From Saprospiraceae bacterium (GTDB lineage: Bacteria; Bacteroidota; Bacteroidia; Chitinophagales; Saprospiraceae): a stretch of 64,000 nucleotides of DNA. Below are positions 1-9,200 of this stretch, piece after piece. Position 1 is the first letter of the stretch. Every line of letters starts with the position of its first letter. Under the pieces are notes generated by a model. That model saw only the letters and a list, made by a program, of their open reading frames with translations, searched no databases and was not told where the DNA came from. The DNA lies in NCBI GenBank assembly GCA_019638455.1, contig JAHBTU010000004.1, forward strand, positions 596,885 through 660,884. The letters run 5' to 3'. The position numbers were made by a program, and so were the translations under genes.

Positions 1-1817
1 TGGTGGGTTCGACGGAATGTCAGAACTGCGCGGCGGGTTTTTACCAAGACCAGTCGGGTCAGACGAGTTGTCTGGCTTGTGCTGAGGGTTCTTACCAAAA
101 CCAAATCGGACAAACTTCTTGTCTGGCTTGCGCGGCGGGTTCATATCAAGACCAAACGGGTCAAACATCCTGTCTGGCTTGTGCGGCGGGTTCGTTTAGC
201 AACACAACAGGATCAATAGTTTGCACGGCTTGTGCAATCAACACCTACAGTGCTTCTTCTGGCGCAACTGAATGCGCGTCTTGCGGGAGCGGCTTTTACA
301 GCCCGGAGGGTTCGGCATCTTGCTCGATGTGCGATTTAGCCTTCGATGCAACACCGATAGAGGAATCCTGTGCGGGCGCTATGGACGGCCAAATCACCAT
401 CAGCAACGTCACGGGTGGCACCGGGCCTTTCCTGTATTCGATTGACAACGGCGAAAACTATTTCAATACCGCAACCTTTACCGATTTGCCTGCCAATACC
501 TATCAGGTGCGTGTGAAGGATGATTTCCTCTGCGAAAGTGATGCTGTCGAGGTAATTGTTGAGTTGGGGCCTTGCTCCTACACCATCAGCGGCACCGTCA
601 TCTGGGAACACGACGATGCGAGCGGTATCAAAGATGTCAACGTGGCGCTCACGGGCGACCAGACAGGTTCAACCACCACACCCTTGAGCGGTGCCTATTC
701 GCTCACCGTCACTTCCGGCTCGAACTTCACGGTCACCCCCACCAAAAACATCAACAAGCTCAATGGTCTGACTACCGCCGATGCTACTCGTGTGCAGCAA
801 CACGTGGCAAACGTGAACCCGTTGCCCGGCCCGTTCAAGCGTATTGCCGCCGATGTGAACAAGAGCAATTCCATCACCACGCTCGATGCCACGCTTATCA
901 ACCAAGTGCTGCTCGGCAACCCGGCGGCAAACGCTCAGTTCAACACCTCGTGGCGTTTTGTGCCGGCGGCCTACACGTTCCCGAACCCGAACGCGCCGTG
1001 GGGTTTTCCCGAAAAAATCACGCTAACCGGCGTGAGTGGCGACGTGAGTGGTCAGGATTTTAAAGGCATCAAATTGGGCGATGTGGCGACTACTTTTGCC
1101 AACCCAGCCAATTTTGGGGCAGGCAACCCATTCGTGTTGAATGTGCGAGAGCAAGTTTTGCAACCCAACTCGGAAGTCGTGGCGGCGTTCAGCGCCAACC
1201 AGTTGGACGATTTGACCTCGTTCCAATTTGCCCTGCGTTTCGATGTGGAAAAATTGATGCTGACGGATATTCAGCCGCTCGCAGCCTTGCCGCTCACAGT
1301 GGACAACTTCGGTACTTACAACCTTGCCGAGGGAGAAATTCGCGGCGTGTGGTCGCAAGCAGCGGGTGTGGCAATAGAAGAAGCCGCCCCCGTTTTCCAA
1401 TTGACATTCAAAGTGCTGGAAGGCGGCGGCAAATTGAGCGAATCGCTGTACTTGGACGACGAGGCTTTGCCAGGTTTTGCCTACAACAGCGAATTGGAGG
1501 AGTCGGGCGTGAAACTACATTTCTTGGCATCCACCAGCACGGGCGACCCAGCAGCGGCGAGCGGTGTGCGGTTGCTCCAAAACCGCCCCAACCCGTTCAG
1601 CGGCACGACGACGCTCGGTTTTGTGCTGCCGGAAAGTTGCGAGGCGCAGTTGCGGGTGTTCGATGTGTCGGGAAAAATGTTGTCAGAAAGAAAAGCCCAA
1701 TACCCAGCGGGCCGGAACGAGGAAACGTTTGATTTGGAAGGCGCGAGCGGGGTTTTGTGGTATGAGTTGGTGACACCGTTCGGGATTTTGACAAAGAAAA
1801 TGGTGGCGACGAAGTAA
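1..1817 (+). CDS. T9SS-exported Cys-rich / SprB / dockerin-like / cohesin-like surface protein, 3' part
   Basis: The frame is open to the left window edge, so the N-terminus and signal peptide are missing. About 604 residues are visible. Residues ~5-112 are six Cys-rich repeats of about 17 residues (pattern ACAxGSYxxxxGQTSCL), like the GCC2/GCC3 and ephrin-receptor-like repeats of eukaryotic receptors. Residues ~115-190 are a SprB-type repeat (DGQI...GGTGPFLYSIDNG...YQVRVKD). Then come a CnaB-like segment (VIWEHDDASG), a dockerin-like pair of loops (NKLNGLTTADATRVQQH and DVNKSNSITTLDATLINQ), a cohesin-like domain (~375-515) and a T9SS type A sorting domain (LLQNRPNPFSGTTTLGF to the end). The protein is expected to be exported through the outer membrane and held on the surface. 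A ligand cannot be read from the sequence. The same last ~420 residues recur in 6242-13708 and 18441-24560. Confidence 0.9.
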   Translation, partial: VGSTECQNCAAGFYQDQSGQTSCLACAEGSYQNQIGQTSCLACAAGSYQDQTGQTSCLACAAGSFSNTTGSIVCTACAINTYSASSGATECASCGSGFYSPEGSASCSMCDLAFDATPIEESCAGAMDGQITISNVTGGTGPFLYSIDNGENYFNTATFTDLPANTYQVRVKDDFLCESDAVEVIVELGPCSYTISGTVIWEHDDASGIKDVNVALTGDQTGSTTTPLSGAYSLTVTSGSNFTVTPTKNINKLNGLTTADATRVQQHVANVNPLPGPFKRIAADVNKSNSITTLDATLINQVLLGNPAANAQFNTSWRFVPAAYTFPNPNAPWGFPEKITLTGVSGDVSGQDFKGIKLGDVATTFANPANFGAGNPFVLNVREQVLQPNSEVVAAFSANQLDDLTSFQFALRFDVEKLMLTDIQPLAALPLTVDNFGTYNLAEGEIRGVWSQAAGVAIEEAAPVFQLTFKVLEGGGKLSESLYLDDEALPGFAYNSELEESGVKLHFLASTSTGDPAAASGVRLLQNRPNPFSGTTTLGFVLPESCEAQLRVFDVSGKMLSERKAQYPAGRNEETFDLEGASGVLWYELVTPFGILTKKMVATK

Positions 1818-1842
1818 ATGTTATTCAAGTGTTTTGAGCTTT

Positions 1843-1875
1843 GGAAGGCACGACTGAGGCAAAGTCGTGCCTTCC
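1843..1875 (+). terminator. Hairpin terminator after the first surface protein gene
   Basis: A perfect 13-bp stem (GGAAGGCACGACT at 1843-1855, complement at 1863-1875) with a 7-nt loop lies 25 bases after the stop codon. There is no strong T-run directly after the stem, only TCATTT and later a T-run at about 1893-1899, so termination efficiency is uncertain. Confidence 0.65.
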
Positions 1876-1964
1876 TCATTTAAAGGGGCTTTGCTTTTTT
1901 CTGTGGGTGTCTGCTTCGGACACAGTAATTTTCGGACTGTTTTGAAAACCCGCTTGCAATCAAT

Positions 1965-4900
1965 ATGTACCGAGTGGTTGTATTGCTGTTAATCCTATGC
2001 CCGTATCGCCTTTTACCGCAGACTACGGCAAACGATTTCGAGCTCCTTTCCACCGCGAAAGGGCTGTCGCAGGGTATGGTGTTCGACATCCTCCAAGGGC
2101 ACGACGGCTTTCTGTGGCTCGCCACCAAAGACGGGCTAAATCGGTATGACGGTTACAATTTCAAAATTTTCGCCCACGACCCTTTCGCCCGGTTTTCAAT
2201 TTCCAATAACGAAGTCCGGCAACTTTTTGAGGATAAACAAGGCCGGATTTGGATAAACTACCCTCAAGGATTAGACATATTCGTCCCTGCAAGCGGTCGT
2301 TTTTTCCATTTGTCATCCGAACATCTGCCGATTTATGCCGGCTCTGCGAATGCAGGAAGCCCGCTTACGTTTGCTTGCACCCCCGACGGCGCCGTGTGGA
2401 TTACGGACAGGGTCAAACTCTGGCGCATAGAGGTGCCGGAAAATTTGCTGAATACGGCGGCAAAAACGGGCAATGCCGCTCCCCGGTTGCCATACACGAC
2501 CTTGTCTATGCCGCAACCCGAAGGTTTGAATGGCACAGTGAAACCCATCAGCGTTTTTTACAGTAAACACTATCAACTCCTCGTCGGGACTACGCACGGG
2601 CTTTACCGGCTGGATACCGCTACTCAAACGCTGTTGCCGTTGGCATTGCCCGGACAGTCCATAATTATTGCAGGGGAAGATGAAGCCGGAAGCATCTATT
2701 TGAAGGTACTCGAGCCTTCCAGCCGGCTCCTTATACCCGCCAAACCAGCAGACCTTTATCATACCCGGTCTAAATTTGATCTGTGTACCTGGGACGGACA
2801 GTCGGTGACACCGATAAACGTCCGGTTCATGCGGGTAGACAAATGCCAGTTCGACTATCAGGGCAATGTGTGGACATTACAGGAACACACGCTGCGCAAA
2901 TGGCGACCGGAGGCTTTGAAAAGCGGCGAGAAGCCTGCATTCGAATGGGCATGGACCGACCCGGTCATTCGGACACCCGACTTTTATGTCCCCTCCTTTA
3001 CCGTTGACCGCTCCGGAATCGCATGGGTGGGTACAAGCGGTTATGGAGTAATTAAAATCAACCCGCAAAAACCTAAATTTTCCAGTTATCTGTCCTACTA
3101 TTCCCAACGTCGCGTGTTGGAAGACCCGCAAGGCAATCTGTTTACCACGATGAATCACGAATGGTTGTTCACCGACAAACAATTCGGGCGAAGCATATCG
3201 AATCCTTGGTTCTTTCAGGCTGATGGTGTCCAAGTATTGATTACGGTCTTCGATACGGCGGGCAATGGTTGGGGGGGCAACGGCTGGACGAATATCGGAC
3301 AAAACCGCCTCTATCGCATCGCCGCTAATACTGGGGCGGTGCGGCATTTCCCGTGGGGAGGAATGGGGCTGATGTTGGACAGAAATAAAAAACTAATAAG
3401 CGTAAGCGAGGAAGGTCTCCTGCAATTCGACCCGGCAACCGAAAAAAGCAGACTTATCCCTTTTGACAAGCCTCAGACGCTGATTCCCTCTTACACCTAC
3501 TCTCAATTGCTGTATGAAGACCCGACCGGCGACCTGTGGATTTTTGCATTCGAAGGATTGGTCAAAGCCACTCACGGGAACAACGGATATCAGTTTGCCC
3601 ATTTCAAAAACAACCCCGACGACCGGGCCTCCTTATCCAACAACACGGTATTTTGCGTTGTTGCAGACCCCCTCGACCCAGCGCGTTACCTCTGGGTCGG
3701 GACAAAAGGTGGCGGGCTAAACCGCTTAGATAAACAAAACGGCACGTTTCAACACTTCAAAACAGAGCAAGGACTTCCCGACAATGTCGTGTATGGAATT
3801 CTTTCCGCCGGAAACTATCTCTGGCTGAGCACCAACAGGGGTTTGTGCCGTTTTCATGTGCGGGATGAGACAGTAAAAAATTTCACCGTGGCCGACGGCC
3901 TTCAGGACAACGAGTTCAACCAGTCGAGTTACCTGAAGACTAAAGACGGCACGCTGATATTCGGCGGCGTCAACGGACTCACGGTCTTTCACCCCGATAG
4001 CCTCCGGTTCAACGAATTTGTCCCGCAAGCCCGCATCGTGCGGGTGACGGTTGATAATATCCCGTTGGACGCTGCCAGCCAGAACGTGCTAAAACTGGCG
4101 CACAATCAAAATTTTATCAGTTTTGAATTTGCGGCGCTTGAATTCAGCAACCCCGGCCAGAACCGTTACCGCTACCAGTTGGTTCGCCACAATACGTTCC
4201 GGGCCGATACGGAAATGCCTTGGCAGGACTTGGGCGTAAAAAATTCCGTTCAATTCGCCAACCTGCAACCGGGCGATTACACATTCCGGGTATTGGGCAG
4301 CAACAACGACGGCCTGTGGAGTCAGGCTCCAGACGAATTCCGATTCTTCATCCAGCCTCCCTGGTGGGCCAGCTGGTGGGCGCTATTGTTCTACCTGACT
4401 GCCGTTGCCGCCCTCGTCGGGCTGCTCTACCGCTACCAACTCCGTCGGCGCCTCGAACATCAGGAAACCCATCGCTTGCGCGAACTGGACGATTTCAAAA
4501 GCCGCTTCTTCACCAACATTACCCACGAGTTCCGCACACCATTGACGGTGATCCTGGGCATCAGCGAACAATGGTTGAAGGAGGAAACAGACGAGCCGAA
4601 ACGCCATAAACTCGGGTTGATTAAACGCAACGGCGTGAACCTGCTGCGGCTAATCAACCAGATTCTGGATTTAGCAAAGATAGAGTCGAGTTCATTGAAA
4701 ATCAATTATGTACATGGTGACGTGTCGGCTTATCTGCGCTACATCGTGGAAAGTCTTCATTCCTTTGCCAACGCGCAAAATGTGATGCTGCGAATGGAAA
4801 TACCGGGGTCTCAGGGCCGGATTATGATGGACTACGACCCGGAGCGGCTTTTGCAAATTGTGCACAACCTGCTCTCGAACGCCATCAAATTCACGCCTTC

Positions 4901-6023
4901 CGGCGGCCAAGTGCTTTTGACCGCTTTACCATCGGGGACTGAACTGCAACTAAGTGTCGCCGATACTGGTGCGGGCATTTCGCCCGAAGAATTGCCCCTT
5001 ATTTTCGACCGGTTTTACCAAGCCAACAATTTGGAAAAAGCCAAAGCGGGCGGCACGGGAATTGGTCTGGCGCTCACCAAAGAACTCGTCAAAGCCTTGG
5101 GCGGCGAAATCTCCGTAAAAAGCGAAGTCGGCAAAGGCACGACGTTCACCGTGACACTGCCCATTGCCAATAAGGCAAATCAAAATCAAGGTTTACCAAA
5201 CTTTCAAAGTTTAGTAAACCTGTCCGAACCTGACAAGCAGCCAATAAGCGCGAACTCGCCACCACGACCCGGCGCGACAACTAAAAACCAAATCCTCCTC
5301 ATCGAAGACAACCCGGATGTGGTGGAATACCTCGTTGCCTGTTTGCGGGAACACTATGCCCTCAGCTTTGCCTACAACGGCCGGGCCGGGATTGAAATGG
5401 CACTGGAAACCATCCCCGACTTGATTATCAGCGATGTAATGATGCCCGAAAAAGACGGTTTCGAAGTGTGCAAAACGCTTAAAAATGACGAGCGAACCAG
5501 CCATATCCCTATCGTACTGCTCACGGCGAAGGCGGGCGTGGAAAACCGCATCGCCGGTCTGCGGCGGGGTGCGGATGCTTATTTGTCCAAACCCTTTCAC
5601 CAGGAAGAACTGCTCGTCACGCTGGGCAACCTGCTCGAAGTGCGCAAAAAATTGCAGGCCAAATACCAAACACAGCCCGGGCAGCCGTTGGCTACTTCCC
5701 ATCCAGCCGACCCCGAAGATGCCTTCATTCAAAAAGTGTACAATGCTGTTTTAGAACATTCCTCCGACCCGGCCTTCTCTGTGGACGCACTTTGCCGGGC
5801 GCTCGCCATGAGCCAGCCGCAGCTGCACCGCAAACTAACAGCCCTGACCGGGAAAAACGCCACGCTCTTCATCCGTGCCGTCCGGCTTGCTCAGGCAAAA
5901 ACCTTGTTGCTGGCCGGGCAAAAAAATGTAAGCGAGGTCGCGTTTGCGGTGGGATTCGACGACCCGAAGTATTTCAGCCGGGTTTTTGCGGAGGCGTTCG
6001 GTGTGCCGCCGAGCAAGATTTAA
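1965..6023 (+). CDS. Hybrid two-component system regulator (HTCS): propeller, kinase, receiver, AraC HTH
   Basis: This 1352-aa one-protein signalling system senses outside the inner membrane and acts on DNA. An N-terminal signal (MYRVVVLLLILCPYRLLPQ) precedes Reg_prop beta-propeller repeats (LSQGMVFDILQGHDGFLWLA and many later 'LWxGTxxGLxR' motifs) to ~residue 690. A Y_Y_Y domain follows (~700-790), then one membrane segment (~797-822). The HisKA domain has phospho-acceptor His854 in THEFRTPL. The ATPase domain has N box NLLSNAIKF and G boxes DTGAGI and GGTGIGLAL. A receiver (~1108-1225) has Asp1157 in ISDVMMPEKDG. A C-terminal AraC-type helix-turn-helix (~1255-1352) ends the protein. In Bacteroidota such proteins usually sense oligosaccharides and switch on neighbouring uptake genes. 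Here no SusC/SusD pair is seen; the neighbours are surface proteins, with the 6242 gene directly downstream. ATG at 1965 is chosen because it gives the signal peptide. Confidence 0.95.
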   Translation: MYRVVVLLLILCPYRLLPQTTANDFELLSTAKGLSQGMVFDILQGHDGFLWLATKDGLNRYDGYNFKIFAHDPFARFSISNNEVRQLFEDKQGRIWINYPQGLDIFVPASGRFFHLSSEHLPIYAGSANAGSPLTFACTPDGAVWITDRVKLWRIEVPENLLNTAAKTGNAAPRLPYTTLSMPQPEGLNGTVKPISVFYSKHYQLLVGTTHGLYRLDTATQTLLPLALPGQSIIIAGEDEAGSIYLKVLEPSSRLLIPAKPADLYHTRSKFDLCTWDGQSVTPINVRFMRVDKCQFDYQGNVWTLQEHTLRKWRPEALKSGEKPAFEWAWTDPVIRTPDFYVPSFTVDRSGIAWVGTSGYGVIKINPQKPKFSSYLSYYSQRRVLEDPQGNLFTTMNHEWLFTDKQFGRSISNPWFFQADGVQVLITVFDTAGNGWGGNGWTNIGQNRLYRIAANTGAVRHFPWGGMGLMLDRNKKLISVSEEGLLQFDPATEKSRLIPFDKPQTLIPSYTYSQLLYEDPTGDLWIFAFEGLVKATHGNNGYQFAHFKNNPDDRASLSNNTVFCVVADPLDPARYLWVGTKGGGLNRLDKQNGTFQHFKTEQGLPDNVVYGILSAGNYLWLSTNRGLCRFHVRDETVKNFTVADGLQDNEFNQSSYLKTKDGTLIFGGVNGLTVFHPDSLRFNEFVPQARIVRVTVDNIPLDAASQNVLKLAHNQNFISFEFAALEFSNPGQNRYRYQLVRHNTFRADTEMPWQDLGVKNSVQFANLQPGDYTFRVLGSNNDGLWSQAPDEFRFFIQPPWWASWWALLFYLTAVAALVGLLYRYQLRRRLEHQETHRLRELDDFKSRFFTNITHEFRTPLTVILGISEQWLKEETDEPKRHKLGLIKRNGVNLLRLINQILDLAKIESSSLKINYVHGDVSAYLRYIVESLHSFANAQNVMLRMEIPGSQGRIMMDYDPERLLQIVHNLLSNAIKFTPSGGQVLLTALPSGTELQLSVADTGAGISPEELPLIFDRFYQANNLEKAKAGGTGIGLALTKELVKALGGEISVKSEVGKGTTFTVTLPIANKANQNQGLPNFQSLVNLSEPDKQPISANSPPRPGATTKNQILLIEDNPDVVEYLVACLREHYALSFAYNGRAGIEMALETIPDLIISDVMMPEKDGFEVCKTLKNDERTSHIPIVLLTAKAGVENRIAGLRRGADAYLSKPFHQEELLVTLGNLLEVRKKLQAKYQTQPGQPLATSHPADPEDAFIQKVYNAVLEHSSDPAFSVDALCRALAMSQPQLHRKLTALTGKNATLFIRAVRLAQAKTLLLAGQKNVSEVAFAVGFDDPKYFSRVFAEAFGVPPSKI

Positions 6024-6065
6024 ATTTCTGTTTTTCAACGACTTAGAAAAGTGCCATTTCGGTCT

Positions 6066-6139
6066 GAATGGAGAATCCACCATTTGGAATGGAAAATCCA
6101 CCTGCCGGAATGCTGGCTCCACCTCTTTGAATGGACAAT
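6066..6139 (+). repeat. Four 21-bp direct repeats upstream of the beta-helix protein gene
   Basis: GAATGGAGAATCCACC-like units start at 6066, 6087, 6108 and 6129, exactly 21 bp apart. The first two differ little, the third is diverged and the fourth is partial (GAATGGACAAT). They lie 43 bp after the HTCS stop and about 100-175 bp before the ATG at 6242. Two helical turns between units would place them on one DNA face. Direct repeats at this spacing suit AraC-family proteins, so this is a candidate operator for the upstream regulator. The binding role is inferred. Confidence 0.6.
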
Positions 6140-6241
6140 GGGAAACCTTTGACATGTCTGGCCGGCACCTTTGACCTGTACATATCGCGGCAATGTTTGA
6201 GCCGCCATTCCTTCCAACACTCAGGTCAAATTTTTTTCACG

Positions 6242-9200
6242 ATGAAACAACATATCTTTTTCCCGGTGCTGCTGGCTTTATGCCTTGCCGCTGTATCCAA
6301 CTCCCTTCAAGCCGCCACGCGTTATGTAAAACCAACTGCCGGCGGCACCGGCGACGGCTCCTCTTGGGCCAACGCATCCGCCGACTTGCAAGCCATGGTC
6401 AATGCCTCGGCCGCGGGCGATACCGTGTGGGTAGCGGCAGGCAACTACAAACCCGCCGAGGATCCGTCGGGCAATGCCAACCCTGCCGACCCGCGCGACA
6501 AATCTTTTTACCTCAAAAACGGGGTCAAGGTATTCGGCGGTTTTGCCGGCACGGAAAACACACTGGGCGAGCGCAATATCGGCGCTAATCCAACTATCCT
6601 GAGTGGCGATTTCAACGGGGATGATGCCGTCAGTGGCAGCGGCGGCTCGCTCTCTTTTTCCAACAACGGCGAAAATGCCTACCATGTCGTAGTCTCCGTT
6701 TCGGATGACAACACCACCCTGCTCGACGGCTTTACCATTACAGGCGGCAACGCCAATGGGGAAGGCGGATTCACCGCTGAAGGTCAATACTATCAACGAT
6801 ACATCGGCGCTGGTTTGGTGGCTTTTGGCGCATCACTTTCTATCCGTAACTGCACTTTTACCGGGAATAACGCCGACGGAGCGCCGGGTGGCGGCCTGGG
6901 CGGCGCACTCTATTTCTATTTGGGCTCGCCCCAACTCGACAATTGCACCATTTTGAATAATAATGCGCATACCGGTGGCGGCTTTTATGGAAATAATTGT
7001 ACGGCAGCCATTAAAAATTGCGTGTTCTATGGTAATAAAGCAGTTTTTGGCAGTGCGGCTGATATTGATAACTATGGCTCGGCGGCTTTTACCCATTGTA
7101 CTTTTGCCGGTAATCATACCTCGCTCATAGCCGTTTTGTATTCCGACAATTATGCAAGCCTTTCCCTTGTCAACAGTATTATTTGGAATAACTGGATTGG
7201 GGGCGGGTACGGCGCTATGGTGACAGGATTTAATGCCTCTATGGCCGCATCGTATTCGGTCATACAAAATCAATGTTGTTTATCGGGGCCGGGAGTGATA
7301 TTTGGGCAAGACCCCCTTTTTAAAAATGCCAACAACCCCGCCGGACCCGACGGCATCCACCGCACCGCCGACGACGGTCTTTGGATTCCGTACAACAGCC
7401 CGGCCATCAATGCCGGCGACCCGGCCATTACCGACCCTCCATTAGATATTACCGGATATGCCCGTACCGGCGTGTTTGACGCAGGCGCTTACGAAAACTC
7501 TTGTCCGAGCGAACAGGGGCAGGTTTTCTATGTGAAACCTGCTGCCAGCGGAACCGGCGACGGCTCTTCTTGGGCCAATGCAGCCGGAGACTTGCAGTCC
7601 GCTATCGACAATCTCCCCATATACTGCGGACAGACCGAAATCTGGGTGGCCGAGGGTACCTACAAACCTATGCGGGATCAAAACGGCAACCAAAATCCGG
7701 CTGACCCCCGAACCAAAACCTTTACCCTTAGGGCCGGGATTATACTGTATGGGGGGTTCGCAGGTACCGAAAACAATCCCGATGAACGGGATATCCCCGG
7801 CAACCCGACCATCCTGAGCGGCGATTTTAACGACAACGACCTTATAACCGGGAGCGGTGCCAGCCTGAGCATCAGCGGCAACAACGAAAATGCCTATCAG
7901 ATAGCCGTATGCCAAGCCGACCGTTTGGATGGTTTTACCATAAGCGGGGGCAATGGCGGAGAAGGCGGTGGGCTGAACCTTGCCGGCAACAAGATTTATA
8001 ATTGCACCTTTTATGCGAACAGCGCTTCCCAAGGTGGGGCAATCACGATTTCCGGTGGCGCTCCCGTCATCGCTAATTGTATTTTCCGGCACAATCAGGC
8101 TATTATCGGGAGCGGTATTTACGTCCCGAGTTTTGTGTACCTTGAAATGTTTAACTGTACCTTCTCCGGAAATAAGGCAGACGACGGCACCTTGGCGAAC
8201 ATCTTGCTTAACGGGATAAGCCGCATAGACAATTGCATCTTTTGGGGCAATAGTTCCGAGATATTTAACGACCCTGGAAACTGGCCAGCCAACATCAGCC
8301 ACTCCATCGTACAAGGCGGTTATCCGGGAACGGGCAACTTGGATGCGGACCCCCTTTTTGTTAGTCCCACGAATCTTCGCCTCCAACTCTGTTCTCCGGC
8401 CGTCAATGCGGGAATCAACGCCTCCGTTCCGGGTGACCTCACCGTTGATATGGACGGCAACCCACGCATTTTCAACAGCGGCACGGTGGACATGGGGGCT
8501 TATGAACTTCAAGCCATACCCCAAGATGGCGTTCCCGTTCCACCCACCACCACAGATAATGCGCTCCATTTTGATGGGGTAAATGACCATGTGGCCCTTA
8601 TCAATAACTGTGGAATGGGCGCCCCTATCGTAAACGGGGATGATGCCATCACCATTGAATATTGGTTTAGAGGCAGCGTACTGCAAAGCGCGGTAAGGCT
8701 GCAACCCGATGGCGATCATTACATTGTGTCGGGACACTACGGTGAGCATATCCTCTCGAACGACGGGGGATGGGCCCAGGGCAGCGGCGTACCGGTAGGC
8801 GCGGCAGCTACCGATGGCAAATGGCATCATATTGCCATGACCTGGCAAAGGGCGACCGTAAATGGTTTTAAATCTTACTTAGACGGGGAATTGGTCGGTC
8901 AGCGGAATTCATCTGCCAACCCGCTACCGATAATCAATACCGGCGCTTATCTCGGCGCCCTCTACGGCAACGACCAACTAATGGCCGGTAGTCTGGATAA
9001 TGTGCGTATATGGAATGTAGCTCGCACCAAAGAGCAGATACAGGCAGGCCTCTGCGGGCTAACCCTGCCCCAAAGCGGGCTGGTAGCCTGGTACGCATTT
9101 GACCACGGGGAAGCCAATGGCAATAATATCAATGTATTGCCGGGTGTGGAAAATATAGCACAGCCGGGTTTTTACAATGGGCAGCTGATTAACTTAGAAT

